The position numbers and the translations under genes are program-made. A DNA stretch of 64,000 nt from RH-AL1 sp965277355. GTDB taxonomy: Bacteria; Pseudomonadota; Alphaproteobacteria; Rhizobiales; Beijerinckiaceae. The notes beneath the pieces are model-generated. The model made no database searches and had not been told where the DNA came from. It saw only the letters and a program-made list of their open reading frames with translations. The stretch covers positions 620,001 to 684,000 of the forward strand of contig CBDICN010000002.1 in the NCBI GenBank assembly GCA_965277355.1, given 5' to 3'. Shown here piece after piece: positions 16,152 through 24,658 of this stretch (its first letter is position 1; every line of letters starts with the position of its first letter).

Positions 16152-17749
16152 CAGGCCGCCCCTCCCAGATCCTGGGTCCCGCCGTCCTTTGAGTCTTGCG
16201 CGCGTTGCTTGGCCTTGATGTCGAGCGCTCGTCTGTACTTCTCGCGGAACTCGGGACGGTCGACCGGCTGCTCCTGCCACACGCCGGCGGCATGCCCGGT
16301 TCCGACGCCCTCGAAGAAAGCCGTCATCTCGTCGAAGCGCGGCTTCGAGGCGATCGCGGCGTTCACGACCTGAGCGAGCGAGCCGGCGCCCATCGCGCCG
16401 AACAGCGGCCGCGCCGAGATCAGGTTGGTGAAGTAGAGCGCCGGAATGCCCTTCGCCTTGGCCTTCTGCACCAGCGGCGTGGTGCCGATGGCAAGGTCGG
16501 GCGCGAATTCCTCCATCGCGGCCAGGTCCTGTTCGAGCGAAGCGCGGTACGTCACCGGAATGCCGCGGGCATCGAGCCAATCGCGGTCGGCCTCGGACCA
16601 GGGCGTGCGTGGGCAGGCGGTGCCGACATAGCGCACATCCGCGCCGCTCTCGACGAGCAGGCGGGCGACGAGCAGCTCCGAGCCTTCGTATCCGGAGACG
16701 GTGATGCGACCCTCGATCGGTTTGGCGGCCAACGCTCTAGCGATCACCGGCAGGAAGCGGTTCTTGGCCGCGTCGATCTTGTCCTGCGCGACGTCGCAGC
16801 TGCGGCCGATCGCGTCGAGCCAGGCGGCGGTGCCGTCGACGCCGACCGGCGCCGACCCGACGATCGGGCGCCCGGCCGCCTCGAACTCGCGTAGGCTCGC
16901 CTTGTAGAACGGGTGGATCGCGGCGACCGCGCGGCAGTCCAGCGCGGCATAGAGCTCGCGCCACTCGCGTGTCGGCACGACCGGTCCGGCGCCGAGGCCG
17001 AGCGGCTCCAGCATCGCGCCGATGCCTACGGGATCGGCCGGGAACATCTCGCCGACGAGCGCCACGGACGGACGCTCGCCGCGACCTTTGTCCGGGGCGG
17101 CGACTGGGCCGGAGAGGACTTCCTCGCGGGCGTAGGCGAGCATCGCGCCGGCCAGCACGTCTTTCGCCTCGGCGTGGGTCGGGATACCGAAGCCCGGCAC
17201 GTCGATGCCAATGATGCGTACGCCGTTGATCGCCTTCGGCAGCAGCCGCAGCGGCACGCCCGACGCGGTCGGCACGCAGAGGTTGGTGACGACGATCGCG
17301 TCGTAGTTCGCCGGATCGGCGAGCTTGTAGACGGCCTCGCGGATGTCTTCGAACAGTTTCCCGGTGACCAGCGTCTCCGAGTTGAACGGAACGTAGCCGA
17401 CCGAGCGTTTGGCGCCGTAGAAATGCGCGGTGAAGGTGAGGCCGTAGACGCAGCAGGCGGAGCCGGAAAGCACGGTCGCGGTGCGTTTCATGCGCAGGCC
17501 GACACGCAACGAGCCGAACGCCGGACACATGCTCTGGGGCTGATCGTGCGGTCCCTGCGGATAGTCGGCGGCGTATCGATCGAGGATCTCGGACTTGCCC
17601 GCCTTCGCGGCGGCGGCACGCATCTCGGCCTTGCCGGCGTGGCAGCCGGATCCTTCCTCGGAAGCGCTACGGGCGGAGACGGTTTCGGCCGCCTCGCCGA
17701 TAGGAACGTCCGCCACGCTGTCGATGGGTGCGTCGTAATCCATGGCCAT
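16151..17749 (-). CDS. bchY: chlorophyllide a reductase subunit Y
   Basis: Catalytic subunit (532 aa) of chlorophyllide a oxidoreductase, forming a heterotetramer with BchZ and sharing its 4Fe-4S cluster. Cysteines in QSMCPAFGSLRVG, SGSACCVYGLTF and VTNLCVPTASG mark the cluster-binding and fold positions. The ATG overlaps the bchX stop (TGATG). The extra N-terminal 40 residues, including EEGSGCHAGKAEMRAA, are typical of this subunit. No strong Shine-Dalgarno site is seen, which fits translational coupling. Confidence 0.98.
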   Translation of the reverse strand: MAMDYDAPIDSVADVPIGEAAETVSARSASEEGSGCHAGKAEMRAAAAKAGKSEILDRYAADYPQGPHDQPQSMCPAFGSLRVGLRMKRTATVLSGSACCVYGLTFTAHFYGAKRSVGYVPFNSETLVTGKLFEDIREAVYKLADPANYDAIVVTNLCVPTASGVPLRLLPKAINGVRIIGIDVPGFGIPTHAEAKDVLAGAMLAYAREEVLSGPVAAPDKGRGERPSVALVGEMFPADPVGIGAMLEPLGLGAGPVVPTREWRELYAALDCRAVAAIHPFYKASLREFEAAGRPIVGSAPVGVDGTAAWLDAIGRSCDVAQDKIDAAKNRFLPVIARALAAKPIEGRITVSGYEGSELLVARLLVESGADVRYVGTACPRTPWSEADRDWLDARGIPVTYRASLEQDLAAMEEFAPDLAIGTTPLVQKAKAKGIPALYFTNLISARPLFGAMGAGSLAQVVNAAIASKPRFDEMTAFFEGVGTGHAAGVWQEQPVDRPEFREKYRRALDIKAKQRAQDSKDGGTQDLGGAA

Positions 17750-18756
17750 CAAACCGTGTCGTAGACGACTTCGAGGGAAGGCTTCTTGATGTCGGCGCGC
17801 CCGCACATGTCTTCCATCGTGGCCGGCACCAGCACCACGTTGCGTCCGACGACATCGCCCGAGAACAGGCCGAGCAGACCATCCTGGGTCATCGGCTTCG
17901 GCCGCACCGGGGGCGCGACGGCGACGTTTTGGGCGAGATCCTCGAAGACAGAGGCCCAGCGATTGCCCGGCGCGCCGATGATCTCGTAGTTCGCGCTCTT
18001 CTTGCGGATGTCCTCGTCGGCCGGGATCGCCGCCAGCACCGGGATACCGGCGCTCGCAGCGAAGGCCTGCGCCTCGCCGGTGTGGTCGTCCTTGTTGATG
18101 ACCACGCCGGCGACGCCGACATTGCCGCCGAGCTTGCGGAAATATTCCACCGCCGAGCAGACGTTATTGGCGACGTAGAGCGACTGCAGGTCGTTGGAGG
18201 CGACGACGATGACCTTCTGGCACATGTCGCGGGCGATCGGCAGACCGAAGCCGCCGCACACCACGTCGCCCAGAAAGTCGAGCAGGACGAAGTCGAAGCC
18301 CCAGTCGTGGAAGCCGAGCTTCTCGAGCAGCTCGAAGCCGTGGATGATGCCGCGGCCGCCGCAGCCGCGCCCCACTTCCGGGCCGCCGAGTTCCATCGCG
18401 TAAACGCCGTCGCGCTTGAAGCAGACGTCGGAGATGGTGATCTCGGCGCCGGCCGCCTTCATCTTGGCGGAGGTCTCGATGATCGTCGGGCACGCCTTGC
18501 CGCCAAACAGAAGCGAGGTCGTGTCGCTCTTGGGGTCGCAGCCGATCAGCAGCACCTTCTTGCCCTGCTGCGCCATCATGTAGGAGAGGTTGGCGAGCGT
18601 GAAACTCTTGCCGATGCCGCCCTTGCCGTAGATCGCGATGATCTGCGTCTCTTTCTTCGCCGGCGCATCCTCGTCGGCGACCGGCACGGCATCCGGCTCG
18701 ATCGCGGCTTCGGCGCGCAACGCGTCCTTCATGCTGATCGGCGTATGGGCGTTCAT
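17749..18756 (-). CDS. bchX: chlorophyllide a reductase iron protein subunit X
   Basis: NifH-like ATPase (335 aa) that donates electrons to BchYZ. The P-loop GKGGIGKS is at about 44-51 (IIAIYGKGGIGKSFTLANLS). The dimer-bridging 4Fe-4S Cys pair lies in GRGCGGRG and DVVCGGFGLP. The switch region IGCDPKSDTTSLLFGG is intact. The start at 18756 (MNAHTPISMKDALR) overlaps the bchC stop by four bases (ATGA); upstream in-frame sequence is arginine-rich and not conserved. Confidence 0.98.
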   Translation of the reverse strand: MNAHTPISMKDALRAEAAIEPDAVPVADEDAPAKKETQIIAIYGKGGIGKSFTLANLSYMMAQQGKKVLLIGCDPKSDTTSLLFGGKACPTIIETSAKMKAAGAEITISDVCFKRDGVYAMELGGPEVGRGCGGRGIIHGFELLEKLGFHDWGFDFVLLDFLGDVVCGGFGLPIARDMCQKVIVVASNDLQSLYVANNVCSAVEYFRKLGGNVGVAGVVINKDDHTGEAQAFAASAGIPVLAAIPADEDIRKKSANYEIIGAPGNRWASVFEDLAQNVAVAPPVRPKPMTQDGLLGLFSGDVVGRNVVLVPATMEDMCGRADIKKPSLEVVYDTV

Positions 18757-19685
18757 GAGAACCGTCTCCAGTCGAGGACCATCTTCAGGCACGACGCGTC
18801 GCCGAAGGCGGTCGCATAGGCCTGCGGGGCGTCTTGCGCCTCGGCCCGATGGGTGAGCAGGCCGTCGAACGAGAGCACGCCGGTCTCGACGAGGCGGGCG
18901 ACCGCCTCGAGGTCGGCGGGCTTCCACTGTGCGGCGATACGCAGGCGAGCCTCCCGCATGAAGGCCGGCGGGAACACGAAGGACACGGGCTGGCTGTAGA
19001 AACCCGCGAGGCAGATCTCGCCGCCCGGCGCCAGGCGCGCGATGAGCGTGTCGAGGGTGCCCTGCGCGCCGCTCACGTCGGTGATGGCGCGATAATCGCG
19101 CCGCGCGTCGGCGTCGGGATGCAGCACGCTGTAGCCGAGCGCGCCGTCATGGCGAGCCTCATCGATCTCCCATACCGTGGGCGCAGGCCCACCGACAGCG
19201 ATGACAAGTCGCGCGAGCAGACGACCGAGCACGCCGTGCCCGACGATGAGCTCCGGCATCGTTTCGCCGGCGAGCGTGTGGTGAGCGGTCGCCGCCAGCG
19301 CGAACAGGACGCCCTGCTCGGCCATGCTCGGTGCGACCGGCACCACGCGAGCCGCCGGCACCACCAGATGCGAGGCGGAAGCGCCGAAGAGGCCTCGGGC
19401 GCCCATGAAGCAATTGGCGCCCGGCACGAAGACGTGCTGTCCGACCGCGAACGACACGCCTTCGGTGGCGATCACCCGGCCGACCGCCTCGTAGCCGGGC
19501 ACCAGCGGATAGCCCATGCCGGGGAACGCCGGCATCGTGCCGTCGTAGAGAAGACGTTCCGTGCCGGTGCTGATCGAGCTCCAGTCGACGGCGACCAGAA
19601 TATCGTCGGCACTCGCGGCGGCGAGAGCAAGCGAAACGGCGGCAACACGCTTCGGCTCGGTGAGGACGATCGCCGTAGTCTGCAC
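18753..19685 (-). CDS. bchC: bacteriochlorophyllide a dehydrogenase
   Basis: Dehydrogenase (310 aa) that oxidises the 3-hydroxyethyl group to 3-acetyl in late bacteriochlorophyll a synthesis. It is of the medium-chain dehydrogenase fold. DWSSISTGTERLLYDGTMPAF and GYPLVPGYEAVGRV are family signatures. The start is GTG with GGGAGG upstream. It lies downstream of crtF with a 64-bp gap holding tandem PpsR-type sites, so a promoter inside the superoperon is expected here, as in Rhodobacter capsulatus. Confidence 0.96.
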   Translation of the reverse strand: MQTTAIVLTEPKRVAAVSLALAAASADDILVAVDWSSISTGTERLLYDGTMPAFPGMGYPLVPGYEAVGRVIATEGVSFAVGQHVFVPGANCFMGARGLFGASASHLVVPAARVVPVAPSMAEQGVLFALAATAHHTLAGETMPELIVGHGVLGRLLARLVIAVGGPAPTVWEIDEARHDGALGYSVLHPDADARRDYRAITDVSGAQGTLDTLIARLAPGGEICLAGFYSQPVSFVFPPAFMREARLRIAAQWKPADLEAVARLVETGVLSFDGLLTHRAEAQDAPQAYATAFGDASCLKMVLDWRRFS

Positions 19686-19715
19686 TGTCGCCTCCCGTCC
19701 CCTGTTCGTCGATAC

Positions 19716-19733
19716 TGTAACTTTAACCTGACA
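19716..19733. promoter_or_regulatory. PpsR/CrtJ operator, site 1 of the bchC promoter
   Basis: Exact TGT-N12-ACA palindrome in the crtF-bchC gap, 31 bases before the bchC GTG. TGT-N12-ACA is the known binding sequence of the redox and light repressor PpsR/CrtJ. It covers the expected -10 region of the minus-strand promoter. Confidence 0.85.
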
Positions 19734-19741
19734 CTAGCGAT

Positions 19742-19759
19742 TGTCAATCTTATCTGACG
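19742..19759. promoter_or_regulatory. PpsR/CrtJ operator, site 2 of the bchC promoter (one mismatch)
   Basis: TGT-N12-ACG, exactly 8 bp from site 1, overlapping the 3' end of crtF. Read on the minus strand it contains TTGACA (19747 to 19742), a full -35 box for bchC. The paired arrangement with 8-bp spacing is the one described for CrtJ at the R. capsulatus bchC promoter. Confidence 0.75.
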
Positions 19760-20943
19760 GTTCGATTGCGCGGCCCTGCGCTTTTCTGCGCCACGATCAG
19801 CCCGGTCAGCATCGGCCGCGGTGTCGGCACTTCTCTGGCCCGTGCGAAGCCGGCGGCGTAGAGGCGCCTACTCAGAGCCGCCGCCGAGCGCGGGCGACCG
19901 CGCTGCATTGCGAGAAGATACATTTCGAAATAGGCGCCGACGCGCTCGGCGCCGGGCGCCTCGGCCAGCGGCTCCGCCAAAAGGAGGATGCCGCCCGGCG
20001 GCAGCGCCGCGAAGATGCGGGCGAGCAGCGCATCGAGCGCGGCGTCGTCGAGATCATGAGCGACTCGCACCAGCGCGATGATGTCGGCGCCGGTGGGTAG
20101 CGGATCTCGTTTGAAGTCGCCGCCGACGATCGTTGCGCGGCCGCCGAGCCGCTCCCGCTTGAAGCGGGCTTCCGCCTCGGCGACCACGGCCGGCAGATCG
20201 AACAGCACAAGCTTCAGGTCGGGCCGGCGCTGGCCGGCGGCGATCAGGAAATCGCCGTTGCCGCCGCCGATGTCGAGCAGCGTGCCGTGATCGACGAATG
20301 GGTAAGCGTCGAGGATGTCGTCCGCGATGAGCGCCTGCGACGACGACATGAGGGCGCTGTAGGGCGCGACATCGCCGGCGGCGAGCTCGTGCGGCGTCTC
20401 GGCCGTCGCGTAGGGCCAGAACTTGGCCAGCTCGGTATCGACCTTCTGCCCCTTGAAGACCGCCACTGGATCTTCGAGGTCGCGGTAGAGCTTGTCGTGA
20501 TGGGCGATCATCGCGGAGATTGCGGGATTGCCGAGGGCGGCCGCGCCATGGATGCCGAGGCCGTAGGTGCTCTCGTCCTTCTTCTCGACGAGCTTCAGCG
20601 CCGCGGCCGCATCGAGCAGGCGCCGCATCCGCTCGCGCTCGAAGCCGCACTGGTCGGCGAGCGGATCGAGCGCGACGGGGCCGCCCGCCAGCTTGTCGAA
20701 AAGCTTGATCTCGACGCAGGCGAACAGGATCTGCGAGTAGACGAAGCCCGCGCAGATGTCGAACAGCCCGGTCGCGCGGGTCTTCGCGATGCCGCGCGTG
20801 AGCGGGAACTTGGAGGCCCATCGCTGGAAGCGCGGCTGCGCCAGCAGGCGGTTGCGCCGCTCGGTCAGACGATCGCGCAGGCCGGCCCTCGACTGCGAGC
20901 CCGGCGCCGGCCCTGATCGCGTGGAATCGTCCTGGAGGGACAT
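19750..20943 (-). CDS. crtF: hydroxyneurosporene/demethylspheroidene O-methyltransferase
   Basis: SAM-dependent methyltransferase (397 aa) that O-methylates 1-hydroxy carotenoids on the way to spirilloxanthin or spheroidene. The SAM site is GTLLDIGGGNGDFLIAAG. The N-terminal dimerisation region includes TRGIAKTRATGLFDICAGFVY. The acidic loop DIIALVRVAHDLDD is typical of the family. The start at 20943 has GAGGAGG upstream; the longer frame overlaps crtE and is a shadow. It follows crtE by 14 bases. Confidence 0.96.
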   Translation of the reverse strand: MSLQDDSTRSGPAPGSQSRAGLRDRLTERRNRLLAQPRFQRWASKFPLTRGIAKTRATGLFDICAGFVYSQILFACVEIKLFDKLAGGPVALDPLADQCGFERERMRRLLDAAAALKLVEKKDESTYGLGIHGAAALGNPAISAMIAHHDKLYRDLEDPVAVFKGQKVDTELAKFWPYATAETPHELAAGDVAPYSALMSSSQALIADDILDAYPFVDHGTLLDIGGGNGDFLIAAGQRRPDLKLVLFDLPAVVAEAEARFKRERLGGRATIVGGDFKRDPLPTGADIIALVRVAHDLDDAALDALLARIFAALPPGGILLLAEPLAEAPGAERVGAYFEMYLLAMQRGRPRSAAALSRRLYAAGFARAREVPTPRPMLTGLIVAQKSAGPRNRTVR

Positions 20944-20957
20944 GGAGGCCTCCTCGC

Positions 20958-21830
20958 TCAGGCCGAGGTGCGCGAGACGGCGAGGCTCTTCGGCAGCAGC
21001 CGTTTCGCCTCGCTGCAGACCAGCGCTCGAAGATCGGCCGCCCCCGGGCACGGCGGGATCGACATGATGGCCTCGGCGACGAGGCTCTCGAGCCGGGCGA
21101 CGGCGCCCTGCAGGCCGAGTTCGATCACGGCGCTGGGCCGCCCGAGCTCGCGATCCTTGCCGATCGGCTTGCCGATCTCGCTCTCGGAAGCGCAGGCATC
21201 GCGGATGTCGTCGGCCGCCTGATAGGCTTCGCCCAGGGTCTCGCCGAGCCGGCGCCACGGCTCGGCCTCGACGCCGGCGGACGCCGCGCCCGCGATCGCC
21301 GCGGCGCCGAACAGCGCACCGGTCTTGGCCCGATGGTAGTGCCGCAGGTCGATCGCCGTCTCGCATTCCCAAGCCTGCCCGGCGATGATGCCGGCCGGCG
21401 CGCCGACCGCGCGCGAGACGGTGAGCAGCAGCAACGAGAGCTTCTGCGGCGCGTGGGCCAGCAGCCCCAGCGTCTGGAACGCCAGCAGGATCAGCGCGTC
21501 GCCAGCGAGCACCGCGAGCGGTTCGCCGAACGCCTTGTGGACGGACGGCACGCCGCGGCGGATCGCGGCATCGTCGAAGCACGGCAGGTCGTCGTGGACG
21601 AGCGAGGCGCAGTGCATGAACTCGATCGCGCATGCGGCGGCGTCAGTGACGGACGGGTCGTCGTCGCCGCAGGCAGCGGCCACCGCCAGGGTGAGGCGGG
21701 GGCGCACGCGGGCGCCGGCGGGGAATACGGAGTGATGCATCGCCGCGATGAGCCGCGGCGGGCAGGATGGGACGGCGACCGTCCCGATTGCGGCGTGAAG
21801 CGCTTGTTCGATGCGGTCCGTCGGTGTCAT
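20958..21830 (-). CDS. crtE: geranylgeranyl diphosphate synthase
   Basis: Trans-prenyltransferase (290 aa) making the C20 precursor for carotenoids and the bacteriochlorophyll tail. The first aspartate-rich motif is SLVHDDLPCFDDA; the second is QAADDIRDA. The basic pocket GARVRPRL is near the N terminus. The start at 21830 is chosen because the 5' region then falls just behind the shared operator region; upstream in-frame sequence belongs to the antisense of crtD. It is the first gene of the crtEF-bchCXYZ-puf superoperon. Confidence 0.96.
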   Translation of the reverse strand: MTPTDRIEQALHAAIGTVAVPSCPPRLIAAMHHSVFPAGARVRPRLTLAVAAACGDDDPSVTDAAACAIEFMHCASLVHDDLPCFDDAAIRRGVPSVHKAFGEPLAVLAGDALILLAFQTLGLLAHAPQKLSLLLLTVSRAVGAPAGIIAGQAWECETAIDLRHYHRAKTGALFGAAAIAGAASAGVEAEPWRRLGETLGEAYQAADDIRDACASESEIGKPIGKDRELGRPSAVIELGLQGAVARLESLVAEAIMSIPPCPGAADLRALVCSEAKRLLPKSLAVSRTSA

Positions 21831-21889
21831 TGCAGCCTCTGGGTTGACGCGCCCCGTTGCGCCTGTAAGGCTACGTTGTCGCATACAAG

Positions 21890-21907
21890 TGTCAAGCATA
21901 ATTGACA
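21890..21907. promoter_or_regulatory. PpsR/CrtJ operator between crtE and crtD
   Basis: Exact TGT-N12-ACA palindrome in the divergent crtE-crtD gap. Both arms form a TTGACA hexamer (plus 21902-21907, minus 21895-21890), so one operator overlaps the -35 boxes of both promoters. A degenerate half-site (TGT at 21864) lies 8 bp outside it. Confidence 0.85.
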
Positions 21908-21944
21908 TGCAGTGATTGGGACCTTCAGGTGAGCAGGCTGACGA

Positions 21945-23492
21945 GTGGCCGATAAACGCGTTGTCATCGTCGGCGCCGGAGCCGGCGGTCTGGCGGCGGC
22001 CATCGACCTCGCCGCCAGCGGCCATGCCGTGACCGTGGTCGAGAAGGCGGCAACGCCGGGCGGGAAGATGCGGCAGGTGATCGTCGATGGCACGGCGATC
22101 GACGCGGGACCGACGGTGCTGACGATGCGCTGGGTCTTCGACGAGCTCTTCGCCGGTGCCGGCACGACGCTGGACGCCCATCTCACGCTAAGGCCGGCAT
22201 CGGTGCTCGCGCGTCACGCGTGGAGTGCCGACGAGCGGCTCGACCTTCATGCCGATCTCGAGCGCAGCATCGCGGCGATCGGCGCCTTCGCCGGGAGCCG
22301 CGAGGCGGACGGCTACCGCAGCTTCGCGGAACGCGCGCGCAAGATGTTCGAGACGCTCGATCGCCCGTTCATCCGGTCGCAACGGCCGCGGCTCGATCAG
22401 CTCGTCGCCGCCTTCGGCCTGTTCGGGCTCGGAAGCCTGAAGCAGATCAGCCCCTTCAACATCCTGTGGCATGCGCTCGGCGAGCACTTCCGCGATCCGC
22501 GGCTGCGGCAGCTGTTCGGCCGCTACGCCACCTATTGCGGGTCCTCGCCCTATCTCGCGCCTGCGACGCTGATGCTGGTCGCTCATGTCGAGCGCGAGGG
22601 GGTGTGGCTGGTGGAAGGCGGCCTGCACGCGCTCGCCAAGGCGATGGCCGCGCTGGCCGCCGCGAAAGGCGCGATCTTCCGCCACGGCGCGGCCGTCACC
22701 GGCATCGAGACCGCGCGGGGCGCGGTGCAAAGCGTCCTGCTCGAGACCGGCGAGCGCCTGGCCGCCGACGCGATCGTCCTCAACGCGGACGTGGCCGCGC
22801 TGACCAGCGGCCTGTTCGGCGCTGCGCTTGCGCAGGCCGCACCGAGGATCGCCCGCGACGAGCGCTCGCTCTCAGCCGTCACGTTCGCGATGCGCGCCGT
22901 GCCGAGCGGCTTCCCGCTCGAGCATCACAACGTCTTCTTCGCACGCGATTACGCGGCCGAGTTCGACGCAGTTTTCCGCGACAAGCGCGTTCCGCCGGAA
23001 CCGACCGTCTACATCTGCGCGCAGGATCGCCGGCCCGGAGAGGCCGCTCCCCTTGGAGCCGAGCGCCTGCTCTGCCTCGTCAACGCGCCGGCCACCGGCG
23101 ACAGCCATCCTTTGTCCGTCGAGGAGATCGCGCGATGCGAGAGTTCGATGCAGGCCACGCTCGCGCGCTGCGGCCTGACGCTCGAGAGCCTGGCGACGGT
23201 GACGACCGATCCGGCCGGATTCGAAACGCTGTCCCCGGCGACCGGCGGGGCGCTGTATGGCCCGGCGTCGCACGGGTGGCGCGCCTCGTTCCGTCGCGCG
23301 GGAGCGCGGACCCGGGTGCCGGGCCTTTATCTGGCGGGGGGCAGCGCGCATCCGGGACCGGGCGTGCCGATGGCGGCGACGTCGGGACGGCTGGCGGCGG
23401 CGGCGCTGACGGCCGATCTCGATGCCAAGGCCCGCGCTTCGACATCGCAGTCCCGCAGAACGGCTACGCGTGGTGGTACGTCGACGCGCTGA
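21945..23492 (+). CDS. crtD: 1-hydroxycarotenoid 3,4-desaturase
   Basis: FAD-dependent desaturase (515 aa) that introduces the 3,4 double bond in acyclic 1-hydroxy carotenoids. The N-terminal dinucleotide fold is VVIVGAGAGGLAAAIDLAASG; the C-terminal FAD signature is GLYLAGGSAHPGPGVPMAATSG. The start is GTG at 21945 with AGCAGG upstream. Members of this group are close to CrtI; the LTMRWVFDELF and MRWVFD region and linkage to crtC favour CrtD. The last 25 residues overlap crtC in another frame. Confidence 0.93.
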   Translation: MADKRVVIVGAGAGGLAAAIDLAASGHAVTVVEKAATPGGKMRQVIVDGTAIDAGPTVLTMRWVFDELFAGAGTTLDAHLTLRPASVLARHAWSADERLDLHADLERSIAAIGAFAGSREADGYRSFAERARKMFETLDRPFIRSQRPRLDQLVAAFGLFGLGSLKQISPFNILWHALGEHFRDPRLRQLFGRYATYCGSSPYLAPATLMLVAHVEREGVWLVEGGLHALAKAMAALAAAKGAIFRHGAAVTGIETARGAVQSVLLETGERLAADAIVLNADVAALTSGLFGAALAQAAPRIARDERSLSAVTFAMRAVPSGFPLEHHNVFFARDYAAEFDAVFRDKRVPPEPTVYICAQDRRPGEAAPLGAERLLCLVNAPATGDSHPLSVEEIARCESSMQATLARCGLTLESLATVTTDPAGFETLSPATGGALYGPASHGWRASFRRAGARTRVPGLYLAGGSAHPGPGVPMAATSGRLAAAALTADLDAKARASTSQSRRTATRGGTSTR

Positions 23493-24373
23493 GCGACGAC
23501 GGCGCGCAGGGCCTCACCATCATCGCCTTCATCGGCAGCGTGTTCTCACCCTATTACGCGCTGGCGCGATCCCGCGGTCGCGGCGATCCGGAGAACCATT
23601 GCGCGATGAACGTTGCCCTGTACGGCAGGCCGCGGTGCTGGGCTATGACGGAACGCGGGCGCGCCGGCCTGCGGCGGGATGCCGATCACATCGCGATCGG
23701 CGCCAGCGCCATGCATTGGGATGGCGCGCAGCTGACGATCACCATCGACGAGACGACGGTGCCGTTCCCCTCTCGGCTACGGGGCCGCGTCGAGATGCGG
23801 CCGCGCTCGCTGCAAACCCGTCTGTTCGGACTCGACGACATGAGACGCCACCGTTGGCGGCCGATCGCTCCGCTGAGCGACGTCAGCGTGAGCTTCGACG
23901 ACCCCGCGTTGTCATGGTCGGGCACCGGCTATCTCGATACCAACGACGGCGACGAGGCGCTCGAGGATCGCTTTCGTTCGTGGACATGGTCGCGGTTCGA
24001 CCTCGGCGATCGCGCCAGGATTTTTTACGCGGTCCAGCAAATGAACGGCGTCGGGAAGAGCTTCTCCCTGATGGCGGACGCCGACGGGGTCCATGATCGC
24101 ATGGGATTGCCCTATCAAGAACTCGGCTCGACCTTTTACCGGATGGCGCGATCGGTCCCATGCGACAGCGCCGATCGGCCGGTTGTGCTGCAAACGATGG
24201 AAGATGCGCCGTTCTACGCCCGCTCGGCGGTCTCGAGCACGATCGAAGGGCTGAGAGCGAACGGGGTGCACGAGACCCTTTCCCTGACCAGGGTCTCGTC
24301 TCCCGTCGTGCGCTGCATGCTACCCTTTAAGATGTTCCGGCGTACTGCCGCCGCGCACGGCGGTGTGCGCTGA
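23276..24373 (+). CDS. crtC: carotenoid 1,2-hydratase, start codon unclear
   Basis: Hydroxyneurosporene synthase that adds water across the terminal double bond of neurosporene or lycopene. The conserved part begins near 23429 with GPRFDIAVPQNGYAWWYVDA and continues through GLTIIAFIGSVFSPYYALARS, NHCAMNVALYG and a WSGTGYLDTNDGDEALED block to the end. No ATG, GTG or TTG lies in frame just before the conserved region. The nearest is GTG at 23276, used here, which would overlap crtD by 217 bases and add about 50 low-complexity residues. An ATG at 23422 lies at the ideal place but one base out of frame. Function is clear; the 5' end is not. Confidence 0.85.
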   Translation: MARLVPSRGSADPGAGPLSGGGQRASGTGRADGGDVGTAGGGGADGRSRCQGPRFDIAVPQNGYAWWYVDALSDDGAQGLTIIAFIGSVFSPYYALARSRGRGDPENHCAMNVALYGRPRCWAMTERGRAGLRRDADHIAIGASAMHWDGAQLTITIDETTVPFPSRLRGRVEMRPRSLQTRLFGLDDMRRHRWRPIAPLSDVSVSFDDPALSWSGTGYLDTNDGDEALEDRFRSWTWSRFDLGDRARIFYAVQQMNGVGKSFSLMADADGVHDRMGLPYQELGSTFYRMARSVPCDSADRPVVLQTMEDAPFYARSAVSSTIEGLRANGVHETLSLTRVSSPVVRCMLPFKMFRRTAAAHGGVR

Positions 24374-24517
24374 CGATCCGTCCTCAACCAGCACATTCTT
24401 CGCGTGATCGCGGTTCTTCTTCTCGCGCATCAGACTGCCGAAATGAAGGACAGAGATGGCGATCACGCCGCCGATTGTCATAAACGCCAGAACGCCCAAT
24501 TCCCATCCCGAGCCCAT
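24320..24517 (-). CDS. small membrane protein, 3' end overlapping crtC
   Basis: A hypothetical 65-aa protein with one hydrophobic helix (LGVLAFMTIGGVIAISVLHFG) followed by a charged stretch (REKKNRDHAKN). GGAGGCAAAC sits immediately before the ATG, one of the best ribosome-binding sites in the region, which is why I accept it. It is convergent with crtC and the two 3' ends overlap by 54 bases. The C-terminal 25 residues may simply be antisense of crtC. Function unknown. Confidence 0.6.
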   Translation of the reverse strand: MGSGWELGVLAFMTIGGVIAISVLHFGSLMREKKNRDHAKNVLVEDGSSAHTAVRGGSTPEHLKG

Positions 24518-24658
24518 GTTTGCCTCCGTCCTGTTTAGCGTTTTGCAAAGCGAAATTCATTGAGCAACGTTGCCTCGGCCAAATCGATCCGGCAGCCGAC
24601 CAGCATATGAGGGGGCCTCCGTTAGGACTAGAACGGATCCTTGGTGGCTCTCAGCCGA

